Below, in pieces: positions 1 to 13,989 of a stretch of 64,000 nucleotides of DNA (position 1 is the stretch's first letter; the number at the start of each line of letters is the position of its first letter). Under the pieces are notes generated by a model that was not told the origin of the DNA, ran no database searches, and was given only the letters and a program-made list of their open reading frames with translations. Source of the stretch: Streptomyces sp. BA2 (GTDB lineage: Bacteria > Actinomycetota > Actinomycetes > Streptomycetales > Streptomycetaceae). The stretch covers positions 186,001 to 250,000 of the forward strand of contig NZ_WSRO01000001.1 of the NCBI RefSeq assembly GCF_009769735.1, read 5' to 3'. The translations under genes were made by a program, and so were the position numbers.

Positions 1-1236
1 CTTGGCGAGGTAGCGAAGGACCCGGAAGTTGTCGTTGCGCATGATGTCACTGTCGAGTTTCCCGCGCTGGTCCTTGCAGTGGTGCGCGGTCTGGAATGCC
101 CGGGTGAAGGACTCGCCGATGCGTCCCATGGCCTGCGAGTCGGAGGAGAAGATCGAGATGATTCCCTCGTCGTGCAGGACCGTCTCGGCGGCGATCGTCT
201 CGGCGCGCACCCGGGAGTCGGCGAAGGAGACGTCCTCGGGGATCTCGCGGGACAGGTGGTGGCAGACCATCACCATGTCGAGCAGTTCGTCGACCGAGTT
301 GATGGTGTAGGGCAGCGTCGGGTTGGTCGAGGAGGGCAGGACGTTGGGCTCGCCCGTGACCCGCAGGATGTCGGGTGCGTGACCGCCGCCCGCGCCCTCG
401 CTGTGGAAGGTGTGGATGGTGCGGCCGTTGATCGCGGAGCGGGTGTCCTCGAAGTAGCCGCCCTCGTTGAGGCTGTCGGTGTGCACGGCGACCTGGATGT
501 CGTACGCGTCGGCGACGGTCAGTGCGCAGTCGAGAGCGGCCGGGGTGGCTCCCCAGTCCTCGTGGACCTTCAGACCACAGGCACCGGCTTCTATCTGCTC
601 GACGAGCGCGCCGGGCAGAGAGCCGTTGCCCTTGCCGAGCAGCCCGGTGTTGACCGGGAGTGCCTCCACGGCCTGGAGCATCCGGGCGAGGTTCCAGGCG
701 CCGGGGGTGCTGGTGACACCATTGGTGCCGTCCGCGGGCCCGGTGCCGCCGCCGACCATGGTGGTGATGCCGTTGGACAGGGCGGACAGCGCCTGCTGCG
801 GGGATATGAAGTGGATGTGGGTGTCGATGCCGCCCGCCGTGGCGATCTGATGCTCGCCCGCGATCACCTCGGTGCCCGGGCCGATGACCAGGCGCGGGTC
901 GACCCCGGCCTGGGTGTGCGGGTTGCCGGACTTGCCGATGCCCGCGATCCGGCCGTTCTTGATGCCCAGGTCGCCCTTGACGACGCCGAGGAGTGGGTCG
1001 ATCACCACGACGTTGGTGATCACCGTGTCGAGGGCGATCGCACCGGTGGCCGAGGGGTCCTGGGCCATGCCGTCGCGGACGGTCTTGCCGCCGCCGTAGA
1101 GCGCCTCATCGCCGTAGTGGCCCTCGTTGTAGTCCTTTGACACCTCGACGACCAGGTTCGTGTCGGCGAGATGGAAACGGTCACCGACGGTGGGACCGAA
1201 CAGGTCGGCGTAGTGCTTGCGGGTGAGCGTGGCCAT
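1..1236 (-). CDS. ureC: Urease subunit alpha, 3' end cut by window edge
   Basis: Catalytic subunit of cytoplasmic urease, which hydrolyses urea to ammonia and carbamate at a di-nickel centre. The visible part is the first 412 codons of an enzyme normally about 570 residues long; the C-terminus lies left of position 1. Visible metal and active-site positions: H140 and H142 (THIHF), the carbamylated lysine K223 (LKVHEDWG), H252 (VHTDSLNE), H278 ([10 protein letters not shown]), the mobile-flap histidine region (MVCHHL, 326-327) and D366 (SSDSQAMGR). All expected ligands are present, so this stretch looks functional. The ATG at 1236 overlaps the ureB stop (TGATG), implying translational coupling. 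Last visible gene of the urea operon. Confidence 0.97.
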   Translation of the reverse strand, partial: MATLTRKHYADLFGPTVGDRFHLADTNLVVEVSKDYNEGHYGDEALYGGGKTVRDGMAQDPSATGAIALDTVITNVVVIDPLLGVVKGDLGIKNGRIAGIGKSGNPHTQAGVDPRLVIGPGTEVIAGEHQIATAGGIDTHIHFISPQQALSALSNGITTMVGGGTGPADGTNGVTSTPGAWNLARMLQAVEALPVNTGLLGKGNGSLPGALVEQIEAGACGLKVHEDWGATPAALDCALTVADAYDIQVAVHTDSLNEGGYFEDTRSAINGRTIHTFHSEGAGGGHAPDILRVTGEPNVLPSSTNPTLPYTINSVDELLDMVMVCHHLSREIPEDVSFADSRVRAETIAAETVLHDEGIISIFSSDSQAMGRIGESFTRAFQTAHHCKDQRGKLDSDIMRNDNFRVLRYLAK

Positions 1237-1625
1237 CAGTTCTCGCCTTCCTTGCGGGCGCCCTTGAAGCCGCGCTCCACGGCCCGTGCCAGTGCCCTGG
1301 TGCGGGTGTCTTCGGCGGTGATGCCGCCGTCGGTGAGGTTGCTGAAGCCGACCAGGCGCTGGTGGCCCGCGTACGCGGTCAGCTCCACCTCGCGGGTCGC
1401 GCCCGGTTCGAACCGCACCGAGGTGCCCGCGGGAATGTCCAGGTGTTTCCCCAGGGTGGCGTTGCGGTCGAAGTCCAGGGCCCGGTTGGCCTCGAAGAAG
1501 TGATAGTGCGAGCCGACCTGGATCGCACGATCACCCGTGTTGCTGACGGTGACGGACGCCTTCGCGCGGCCCGCGTTGATCTCGATCGGCTCGTCGCCGT
1601 ACAGGTAGTAGGCGCCAACTGTCAT
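1236..1625 (-). CDS. ureB: Urease subunit beta
   Basis: Small structural subunit of urease, 129 residues, a normal length for stand-alone UreB. It carries the family landmarks [10 protein letters not shown] near the N-terminus, the [14 protein letters not shown] segment (about residues 37-50) and the G(T/A)SVRFEPG region near residue 70. It assembles with UreA and UreC into the (ABC)3 cytoplasmic enzyme. It starts 14 nt after the CbiX-like gene and ends inside the first codon of ureC, so it is clearly mid-operon. Confidence 0.96.
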   Translation of the reverse strand: MTVGAYYLYGDEPIEINAGRAKASVTVSNTGDRAIQVGSHYHFFEANRALDFDRNATLGKHLDIPAGTSVRFEPGATREVELTAYAGHQRLVGFSNLTDGGITAEDTRTRALARAVERGFKGARKEGEN

Positions 1626-1639
1626 GGCAGGCGTTCCCT

Positions 1640-2497
1640 TCAGGGGTTGGGGCGGGGATGGGTGTGGCTGGGCTGACTGTGCTGGCTGTGCGCGTGGTGT
1701 GCTGACGCGTGGCTATGGCTGTGCTCGCCCGGCTCGTGGGTGTGCGCGTAGCCGTGGCCGTGCTCGGCGTCCAGACCGGCGCCGATGCCGTTGTCCCCGT
1801 GGGCGAGGCGGCGCAGCGCGGCGGCGATCCGGGCCTCGAGGACTCCCGCGATGGCGGAAGGGGCGAGGAGAGCCCCGTGGTCCATCAGGCCTCCTTGATC
1901 GGCCGGCGCCGCGGACTCGGCTTCCGGGGCTCCGAACGCGGCCGGAATCAGCACCACTTGGCTCGCTCCGAGCCGCCGGCAGCGGTCGATGCCCTCGGCC
2001 ACGTCCGGGTCGCCGCCGTGGAAGGCAACCTCCACCCAGCGGTGCTGGCCGTACTGGCGAACCAGACGGGCCACCCGGAACAGGTCGGCATCATCGAAGG
2101 GGTCGGCTGCCGGAGCGGTCAGGAGCACCGCTGTGCCCGGTTGCGCGTACGGGCGCAGGGCCGCGCGCAGCCATCCGACCAAGTGGCCTTTCGTGCCGAA
2201 GGGTTCGGCCAGGACGATCCGACCGGCGCCCTCGCCCCGGGCCAGCCAGCGCAGCGCCCGTGCCGTGTCGGCGACCAGGTGCGGATCGCGCCCCAGGGTC
2301 ATCGGCACGACGCACACCGGGCCTTCGGCCGTCGCCAGCGCCTCGCTGACCGCCGCACGCACCGCGCGTCCGCCGGCCACCGCGTGGAAGCCGGGAGCCC
2401 CGGGGCCGCACTCGTGCCCGGTGACGAGCACACGGGTAGACGTCACCTCGGGTGCCTTCGGGGTGGTCGCGGGTGCCTTCGGGGTGGTCGCGGCCAC
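1640..2497 (-). CDS. CbiX/SirB-fold chelatase-like protein with His-rich tail, inside urease operon
   Basis: A 285-residue protein with the look of a sirohydrochlorin chelatase (CbiX/SirB) duplicated fold: an N-terminal strand ending in VTGHE where chelatases have an H-G-S motif, then a second half with [13 protein letters not shown] and the VVLIPAAFG strand. Residues 230-285 form a low-complexity tail with about 14 histidines among Gly, Ser and Ala, reminiscent of nickel-storage tails on UreE or HypB. GTG start, only 3 nt after ureA stop and 14 nt before ureB. The position between urease structural genes suggests nickel handling for urease maturation. Family resemblance is read from motifs; the nickel role is inference. 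It could instead be a degenerate tetrapyrrole chelatase that has drifted to metal buffering. Confidence 0.8.
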   Translation of the reverse strand: MAATTPKAPATTPKAPEVTSTRVLVTGHECGPGAPGFHAVAGGRAVRAAVSEALATAEGPVCVVPMTLGRDPHLVADTARALRWLARGEGAGRIVLAEPFGTKGHLVGWLRAALRPYAQPGTAVLLTAPAADPFDDADLFRVARLVRQYGQHRWVEVAFHGGDPDVAEGIDRCRRLGASQVVLIPAAFGAPEAESAAPADQGGLMDHGALLAPSAIAGVLEARIAAALRRLAHGDNGIGAGLDAEHGHGYAHTHEPGEHSHSHASAHHAHSQHSQPSHTHPRPNP

Positions 2498-2500
2498 CTC

Positions 2501-2806
2501 TCAGGCACCCACGGGGTCGTGACAGGAGACGAGCTTGGTTCCGTCGGGGAAGGTGGCCTCGATCTGTATCAGCGCGGCCATGTCCCGTACGCCGGCCATG
2601 ACTTCACTGCCGCTGACGATGGTCTTTCCGAGCTCCATACACTCCGCGACGGTCCTGCCGTCGCGGGCACCCTCGAGGATGGCCTCGCTGATCAGTGCCA
2701 CGGCCTCGCTGAAGTTCAGCTTCAGCCCGCGCTCGCGGCGCTTTTTTGCCAGGTCGGCCACGATGTACACGTACAGCTTGTCGATCTCGCGCGGGGCAAG
2801 GTTCAT
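2501..2806 (-). CDS. ureA: Urease subunit gamma
   Basis: Gamma subunit of urease, 101 residues, the usual size for UreA. The sequence begins MNLAPREIDKL and contains the conserved LNFSEAVALI, DGRTVAECMELG and C-terminal FPDGTKLVSCHDP segments. It lies 64 nt downstream of the urea transporter and 3 nt upstream of the CbiX-like gene, within a single minus-strand operon. UreA, UreB and UreC are separate genes here rather than fused. Confidence 0.97.
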   Translation of the reverse strand: MNLAPREIDKLYVYIVADLAKKRRERGLKLNFSEAVALISEAILEGARDGRTVAECMELGKTIVSGSEVMAGVRDMAALIQIEATFPDGTKLVSCHDPVGA

Positions 2807-2870
2807 GAGGGTCTCTCTTCGTTCATGGGGGTCTCTCGCTTTCGTGATCCTGGACGTCCGCGCTGAGCCG

Positions 2871-3836
2871 TCAGGTCCTGCGCAGCCGGTCCAGAGCGGG
2901 GACGGCGGCGACGAATGCCAGCGCGGTGAGCACGAACGGCCAGGTGAAGGTGTGGCCGCCGAATGGGTCGAAGAAGTTGGTCATGGCGGCCGTAAGGCCG
3001 GTGGCGGCCGCTGCACCGATCACCGCGTATGTGATGCTCCATCCGCTGACCTGGATGAACACCCCGCACAGGGCCATGGCCACGAGGACCGCGTTGTAGC
3101 CCATCAGCCCCTGGTGCACCCCGGCGGCCGGGGCCCCGAGCGCCCACGCGGTGAAAATCCCGACGAGGCTGCCGACGCAAGCCATTACGCCCGCGACCCA
3201 ACTGGCCGCGAAGATGCCGAGGAGGAAGAGCAGGCCGACGTACCACTGCGGCATGAAGAAGACCTGGCCGACGTTCGCGAAGAAGGCGTGCCAGAGGTCG
3301 TCCCAGGCCAGGTTCGTCGCTTCCCTGCTCGCCTCGGGCAGTTGGGAAAGCCCGAGCCCCTGGTGCCAGACTCGCTCGAAGCTCGGTGCGGCGACCGTCA
3401 TCGCGCTGGCCATGATGCAGAACGGGAGGGTGAAGGTCGGGATGTTCCAGGTGGCGAGGATGCCGGCCAGGGCGGCGGTCACCATGACGACCGTCACACA
3501 GCCGCCGATGGCCAGCAGGACCGTGGAGAGGTGATCGGCCCCGAGGAAGACCGCGTAACCGGTCGCCACCAGGCAACCGTTGAAGCCCTCCAAGCCTGCC
3601 GCGATGCGGCTCCGGTCGGCGCCGAGGGCGTAGGCGGCGGCCGTGGAGACCGCGGTGCCGAGCAGACCATACAGGCCGTACTCCCAGCCCGAGGCGAAGA
3701 GCGCGGCGGTGAAGAAGAGGCCGCACAGGACGCTGGGCATGAAGTCGACTTGGGCAATTCCCTTGACGGCTTCCGCGATGAATTTCGTCGGGTAATTTTG
3801 GCGTGATCCAAGCCACCGGTCGAGCTCCTTGAGCAT
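2871..3836 (-). CDS. Urea transporter (UT family)
   Basis: Polytopic membrane protein of 321 residues that should carry urea across the membrane to feed the urease encoded next. It shows UT-family traits: two homologous halves, Gly-rich helices, an EGFNGCLVATGY segment in the first half and a QGLMGYNAVLVAMAL segment in the second, matching the repeated LNG/YN motif of urea channels, plus an IPTFTLPF loop. The reading frame is open upstream, but the ATG at 3836 is preceded by GGAG at good spacing and begins the homologous region, so this start was chosen. First gene of the urea operon. Confidence 0.9.
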   Translation of the reverse strand: MLKELDRWLGSRQNYPTKFIAEAVKGIAQVDFMPSVLCGLFFTAALFASGWEYGLYGLLGTAVSTAAAYALGADRSRIAAGLEGFNGCLVATGYAVFLGADHLSTVLLAIGGCVTVVMVTAALAGILATWNIPTFTLPFCIMASAMTVAAPSFERVWHQGLGLSQLPEASREATNLAWDDLWHAFFANVGQVFFMPQWYVGLLFLLGIFAASWVAGVMACVGSLVGIFTAWALGAPAAGVHQGLMGYNAVLVAMALCGVFIQVSGWSITYAVIGAAAATGLTAAMTNFFDPFGGHTFTWPFVLTALAFVAAVPALDRLRRT

Positions 3837-4899
3837 TGAACTCCGCTTTTCGGAAAGGAGAGCCAGCGCTCTCCGCGGGATAGCGATAACGCTAGAGCAG
3901 TAGGACCTCCAGCGCACATGGAGAAGACTCGATGTGCCACTCGCGGACATACAGAGGACTAAGGGGAGAATGCGAAACAGGGAGAGGGGCCCGGATGGGC
4001 AAGTCACCGTTCGGCAGTCAACTGCCTTCTATGAGCGCGGTGTTGCGTCAGCCATGTTCAGCCGCGTAACGCTCAGCTGGATTCCCCGGAAAGACGCACC
4101 AGGACTCCCCCGTTCTACGGAGACCGCACTCTACGGCAGTAATCTTCCACTCCCCCGTCGTTCACATAAAGAGAATTCTTTTCAGAATTCCAGGATCTTC
4201 ATCATTCCTGGACGCCGTTCACTTGACCGAGACGCACAGAAGCTCGACGCAGGCAGAGCCCATCTACCGGTCGACGGAATCCGAGCACTTCTGCGGCTGC
4301 CAATCGATGGTGGCGCGTAGGTGGGGGCAATACTGGAAACGGGCGCGATATGGCGCGGCCAACCATCCGGGCACTCCGGATTGATGCGCGGGTTGTCCTC
4401 GTCAGGCAGCGCCAGGGCGTATGGGCGCATGCAGTAGGGGCCCCACCGGGGTGGGCGCGCCGCGCCGGGATGCAAAGGAGACCCGGCGTTTGCCGATCGC
4501 TCCCTCGGGCTCTTTCGCGTCCAGGCGCCGGTCACGCCTTGAGGGCGGCAACCTCGCGGCGCACGGAGACAGTTCGTGCACGTCGAGGAAGCGGCCCCAC
4601 GAGGCGGAGGCGGCGTACAGGCGGCCGTGGGCGAGCGGGAGGCAGTGGGCCCACCACGGTCGGGCGGATGAGGGTGGCCTGGGATGCCACGCCCGCCCGT
4701 GGTGGGCCGTTCTCCGTTGCCACGTGTGCGGCGCGCATCTGGTACATCAACCACCTTCCAGACGAGGGCGGTTGTGGGCCGCAGTTGCGCGCCGAACGGG
4801 TGAATCGCGCGTTCCGTCCGGGCCGGGCACACATGCCCAGAGCATTGAGATAAGGACGGATCAACCCGTTTCGCTGGCCGCGGAACGGGGCCAATGTGA
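3837..4899. other. 1-kb intergenic region upstream of urea operon
   Basis: No convincing gene on either strand. It must hold the promoter of the minus-strand urea operon near its left end. AT-richer patches (about 4160-4200, with paired GAATTC words) and the structured element at 4648-4708 are the only notable contents. Confidence 0.5.
4648..4708. repeat. Multi-stem inverted repeat
   Basis: Arms GGCCCACCAC (4648-4657) and GTGGTGGGCC (4699-4708) are perfect complements. Inside them a CGGGCG/CGCCCG pair and a GTGGC/GCCAC pair can also form, giving a three-part stem over about 60 nt. It is not next to a gene end, so it may be an attenuator, a small RNA or an IS relic. Confidence 0.45.
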
Positions 4900-5466
4900 C
4901 TAGCGGGAACTCATCAATTCCTCGGAGGACGGCACCTTGTCGTCGACATGGGCACCGGCACTCGATCCGGCGTTCTTCACCTTGCGGATGACGTCCTGGT
5001 AGCTGTTCACCGTCTTGTCGGCGGAGTCTCGCTTGTGGAAATCATGCGGCAAATTTTTCAAACCATCGATACCTGCGGTGAGCGGCGCAAGGGCCTTGGA
5101 AAGAGCGGGGTCTGCTTGCGCATTGCGCTCCGCCGCCTTGAGTCGGTTATATGCGAACGCCCCGCCGAGGCCGGCCTTGACCAGGGCCATCGTGCGACCG
5201 TGGTGGTGCTTCTTGAACTTGCCTTCCTTGAAGGGCTTCACGATCCACTCATATGTAGCACCCGCGGCAAGACCCGCATCCACCACGAAACGGGTCTTGG
5301 CGAGCTTTCGCTCCTCGGTGGTGGGTCTGGGGTGCGGGGCGGCGACACCGTTGACATCAGCCGCAGTGCTGCGGCTTTCGGTGCCGCCGCTGCAGGCGGT
5401 CGCACCGACTATCAGAGAGAAACAAAGGGCGAACGCCAAGACAAGGCGCCGTAACGGTATGTTCAT
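4900..5466 (-). CDS. Putative lipoprotein of unknown function
   Basis: A 188-residue protein with an N-terminal Arg pair, a hydrophobic segment (about residues 8-24) and a lipobox-like ATAC with Cys25, so it is probably an exported lipoprotein. The mature part is Lys/His/Ala-rich, with a KKHHHGR patch and alpha-helical character, and no domain is recognised. The ATG is preceded by GGAGAAG at proper spacing. Codon 5 is TTA, the rare leucine codon read by bldA tRNA in Streptomyces, so expression may be tied to development. No obvious operon partner. Confidence 0.75.
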   Translation of the reverse strand: MNIPLRRLVLAFALCFSLIVGATACSGGTESRSTAADVNGVAAPHPRPTTEERKLAKTRFVVDAGLAAGATYEWIVKPFKEGKFKKHHHGRTMALVKAGLGGAFAYNRLKAAERNAQADPALSKALAPLTAGIDGLKNLPHDFHKRDSADKTVNSYQDVIRKVKNAGSSAGAHVDDKVPSSEELMSSR

Positions 5467-5742
5467 ATTCTTCTCCAGGGAAGTTACTTCGGGCGGTCTC
5501 GGGGAAACGACCCCCTCGAAGCGGAAAACTCAGCTCCCAGCGTCACCTTGAATCGACAGATTCGCCAATCGGGGAAATCTGGCGACCACCAGATGCGCTC
5601 TCAAGCCCGCCCGCTGCGGCCCTCGGCGGCACCGGTCACCGCCAGAATCGTGAGGGTGAGCTGCTGCGGGCATCTCCAACCCTTCGCAGCCCTGCTTGCC
5701 TTGACCGCAGGGCTAAGGGCTCGCAGACAAACCGGGCAGGTT

Positions 5743-6010
5743 CGTGGCCGACCGCGGCTACGACCACGACAAGTACCGCCGTCTGCCGGCAGCGCGGGAT
5801 CCGGCCGGTGATCACGGAGCTGGGCCATCCGCACGGCACCCGTCTGGGTATCTTCCGCTATGTCGTCGAGCGCACATTTCCTGGGCTGCACGGATTACGA
5901 CGCCTACGCATCCGCTGACAACGACGCGACGACATCCACGAAGCTTTCCTCGGCCTCGCCGTCGGCCTGATCGCAACTGCCACTGCCCAGGGCGCAGCGG
6001 CTGGTGAAGT
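5743..6010 (+). pseudogene. IS5-family transposase C-terminal remnant
   Basis: Translation gives ADRGYDHDKYRR, then after a frameshift RGIRPVITELGHPHGTRLG and FRYVVERTFPGLHGLRRLRIR, then an in-frame TGA where a Trp is expected, then RRDDIHEAFLGLAVGLI. This is the end of an IS5-group DDE transposase, including the YVVERTF.WLH segment around the catalytic Glu. The N-terminal two thirds are missing. At least one frameshift and one nonsense mutation make it dead. Confidence 0.8.
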
Positions 6011-6021
6011 CGCCGCACGGC

Positions 6022-6047
6022 GACCCGCGGCCGGAAGGCCGCGGGTC
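6022..6047. terminator. 11-bp perfect hairpin
   Basis: GACCCGCGGCC pairs perfectly with GGCCGCGGGTC across a GGAA loop. It lies just after the IS5 remnant, so it may be the remnant's 3' structure or a factor-independent terminator without a U tract. Confidence 0.5.
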
Positions 6048-6630
6048 AGGAGGTTCGGCACTGGTCATGCTGATGACCCTGCGACGGAGATGGTCGCGCA
6101 GGTGGACCTTACGGATCCGTCTCCCCGCGAGTGCCCCAGGCCTCCCGCGCATCGGCCTCCGAGCGTGTCCCCCATTTCCTCGTGGGAAGCTTCCGGGGGC
6201 CTTGGTGCCGGGCTCCAGCCTCGGGCCAAGCGCGCCCGGCAGACGGCGAAATCGATGACGACCGGCCCACTCCTTTCGCCGGCTTTCGGGCCAATCGCGG
6301 TCGGGACATACGGCATCGGCCTGGACCCAGCCCGCCATACAGGCCGGGTGGTGGGGGGTGCGAGGAGCCGACCGGGTGATGGGAGCGTCCCCCTTAAGTT
6401 TCGGGGGCTGAGAGGCCGAGGGGGCAAGTGGCGCGGGTGACTAGAACGAGAGCGGGATGTCGATCGGGCAGCCGTGTCCGATTACCGCACGCGGCTCATC
6501 GAGGAACGGCCGACCGGCCGACTTCCCAGCGAACGCACGGCACATGGTCCTCGCCAACACGGGGGCCATGCGGTGCGTGGTTCTCGCTCACTACTCACGG
6601 GCAATGAGCCCTACTACTGGAGGCTGGACG

Positions 6631-7911
6631 ATGACGAATTCCGACACGAAGGCGACGGCAGGGCGCGAGGTACGGCAGGCGGACAATGCTGACGCGTACC
6701 CGCCCACGATCATCTGCGCGTCCCAGGACTGCTACCAGGCCATCACCGACCCGCCCTTGGCGGGGTCCATCGCGTTCGACGCAAAAAATGACGCCTACGT
6801 CAGCACCTGGGACGGAAACCTGTTCAAGCTGTCCCAGCCGTCGGTCGGGGGGGAGAACGAGCCGCCCGAGCCGCCCGAGCTGATCGCCTCCGGCCTGAAT
6901 GTCGAAAGTCCAAGCTCCACCAACGGCCTGGCGTTGGACGGGAAGGGCAACGCCTACGTCGTCAATGACGCCACCCAGGACGGGAAGTCCGGGCAGTTGT
7001 GGCGAGTGCCACTGGACGGGGAAGACCCGGAGCTGCTGGCCACCGGCCTGACCACTACGCAGAGCCAAGGCCCGCAAGCCCTAACGGTGTCCTGGTCAGG
7101 CGATCACGCCTATGTCATCAATCTTGATGGTGTGCTGTGGCGGGTGTCCTTGCGTGATGGGACGAAGAAGCAGGTGGCCACCAACCTGGGCGATACCTGC
7201 GGCGTGGTGCTGGACGGGGACAGCCAGAACGCCTACGTCGTCAACCGGGCCGGTGTGCTGTGGCGGGTGCCCTTGCCCACCTGGGACAGTGATGAACTGG
7301 CGGTTCCGGTGCAGGTGGGCACCACTGTTCTCGGAGGCCCTATGGCCCTGACGCTGGACTGGGCCGGCCAGAACGCCTACGTCGTGGGTTGGGCTGGCGT
7401 GATGTGGCGGGTGCCGTTGAACGGTGGGCCCCAGCAGCGGGCGGCCGTCTTTCCTGACGTCAAATTCCTTACTGCGGTGAGGCTGGACCCGCGAGGCAAC
7501 GCCTACATCACCGAAGCCGACAATAACCAGACAGCCTCCCGCATCTGGCGGGTTAACGGTGTGGCAGCGTCGGCGCCGGCGCCGACGATTGACGCTCCGC
7601 CGCAGGGTGCGCACACGGCCAAGACCGTGAAGTTCAACGGCCATGCCCCCGGGGCCGCCGGCATGATCGTGCAGGACATGCACCGCAACGCCCTGGGCTC
7701 CAACCCCGTGGTCGCCGCCTACTGGGCCTGGGCCCTGGGCGAGAACCGGCTGAGCATCGAAACCCTCGCCGAAGGGGTCAATGTGCGGCCCGGACCAGTC
7801 TCCCACCGCGGCCTGCCCTGGGACCCGGGCACGCACGTCGTGCAGTTCGTGGGCGCCAACGACATCGGCTACACCGAACCGACCCCCATCACCTTCACCG
7901 TCGACAGCTAA
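6631..7911 (+). CDS. Repeat-built beta-propeller-like (NHL/SMP-30-like) protein
   Basis: A 426-residue protein made of about five repeats with the pattern NAYVV(N/G)..GVLWRVPL followed by a Gly/Asp turn, then a C-terminal beta domain of about 100 residues ending in FTVDS. The pattern resembles NHL or SMP-30-like propeller blades. No signal peptide or membrane segment is seen, so a cytoplasmic location or release without Sec is implied. The frame is open upstream, but ATG 6631 has a strong GGAGG 7 nt before it, so this start is preferred. Function unknown; such propellers bind ligands or proteins. It stands alone and ends before a large palindrome. Confidence 0.8.
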   Translation: MTNSDTKATAGREVRQADNADAYPPTIICASQDCYQAITDPPLAGSIAFDAKNDAYVSTWDGNLFKLSQPSVGGENEPPEPPELIASGLNVESPSSTNGLALDGKGNAYVVNDATQDGKSGQLWRVPLDGEDPELLATGLTTTQSQGPQALTVSWSGDHAYVINLDGVLWRVSLRDGTKKQVATNLGDTCGVVLDGDSQNAYVVNRAGVLWRVPLPTWDSDELAVPVQVGTTVLGGPMALTLDWAGQNAYVVGWAGVMWRVPLNGGPQQRAAVFPDVKFLTAVRLDPRGNAYITEADNNQTASRIWRVNGVAASAPAPTIDAPPQGAHTAKTVKFNGHAPGAAGMIVQDMHRNALGSNPVVAAYWAWALGENRLSIETLAEGVNVRPGPVSHRGLPWDPGTHVVQFVGANDIGYTEPTPITFTVDS

Positions 7912-8113
7912 GCAGCCCACCCCAGACCGGCCGGTCCACCACACCGGCCGGTCCACCAAACCGGCTGAACGAGCTGTTCATCGACGCTGACTTCGCCAAC
8001 TGGTGGTGTACTCACCCGCGCCATCTGGAGCGACAACGACAGCGAAACTATCCATCCCTGATCCTCGGACGCCGGAGCGAGCTCACCCGCGCAGCGACCG
8101 GTAGCCGGGGCCT

Positions 8114-8149
8114 GTCACGGGGTCGGGCGCATGCGCCCGACCCCGTGAC
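8114..8149. terminator. 36-bp perfect palindrome between convergent genes
   Basis: A continuous 36-nt perfect palindrome centred on GCGCATGCGC. It sits between the plus-strand propeller gene and the minus-strand sugar fusion gene and most likely terminates transcription from both sides. Confidence 0.75.
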
Positions 8150-8245
8150 CAACACGATGAGAGCCCCTCACCGACCGACGGTGCCCTCCAGAGGGGTGCC
8201 CGGACACAGCGCGCTTCGCGAGGCGTCCCGGACCCGCATCGGTGG

Positions 8246-13273
<5,028 letters not shown>

Positions 13274-13989
13274 AGGTTTCAATCCTTCTCGTCTTGTGTA
13301 ATGGGCGCAGGCGGCTGGCTGTTTCGATGCCGACTGGGCAGAACAAGGCCAGGCAATCACCCCGTGATCGCCCTCCTCAGGGATCCTAGCTCCGAAGGAG
13401 CACAGGAAGCGGGATGAAGTTGACGACACTTATTCGAAGGTGGAAACGGTCGGCATCTCCAGAGGTGAAAGGACTCATGCATCGAAATTGCTGGCCTCGG
13501 CATGGTCTCCATCACGCTCTGCTCGAGCGACGCCCAGGTTCCCCATACTGATGGGTTCGTGGCATTCGAAAGTCCTAGAACCAACTGGTGTGCCTGCGCG
13601 AGGGGTTCGGCTTTCCAGGGTCCACATTCCGAGGCGCCGCAAGCGCGGAACGCTCAAGTGGTACGAGGACTACACGCCCACAGGACGTCGCAGCAGGACC
13701 TGGGGGGCGCGACAGCTCGCGATTGGCTGGCGCCCAGATGACCTTGGCAAAACGATCGGCCAGGGCCAGTGGATATCGCCGTGTGTCCGTGCCTGACTTC
13801 CGCCCGTAGGTGCGGAACTAGGCGCCACATTGCGAATCCGGGAGCAGTTTCCGCAGTTGCGATGGTCTCTTCTTCCCCTGAATTGACGGTGGTTGGGACG
13901 GCTGACAGCGTCATCAACGGTTCACGCACTTCCGCACGACCCCATGCCTGGTGTGACCGGCTCATTCAGCGGCCGAGACTGGAGTACCG
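13274..13989. other. Divergent promoter region between sugar operons
   Basis: About 700 nt between rmlA (minus) and the 2,3-dehydratase gene (plus). No gene is supported; the short open frames here lack ribosome sites and homology. It should contain promoters for both sugar operons. Confidence 0.5.

Noticed and set aside
79..1140. Plus-strand 353-codon frame over ureC
   Set aside because: Complement of the conserved ureC sequence, whose metal ligands are all intact on the minus strand.
4182..4832. Minus-strand 216-codon frame upstream of the urea operon
   Set aside because: Low-complexity Pro/Arg/Thr composition, no ribosome site, and it spans the inverted-repeat element.
13440..13796. Plus-strand frame between rmlA and the 2,3-dehydratase gene
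   Set aside because: No ribosome site and basic/Arg-rich shadow-like composition; left as promoter region.
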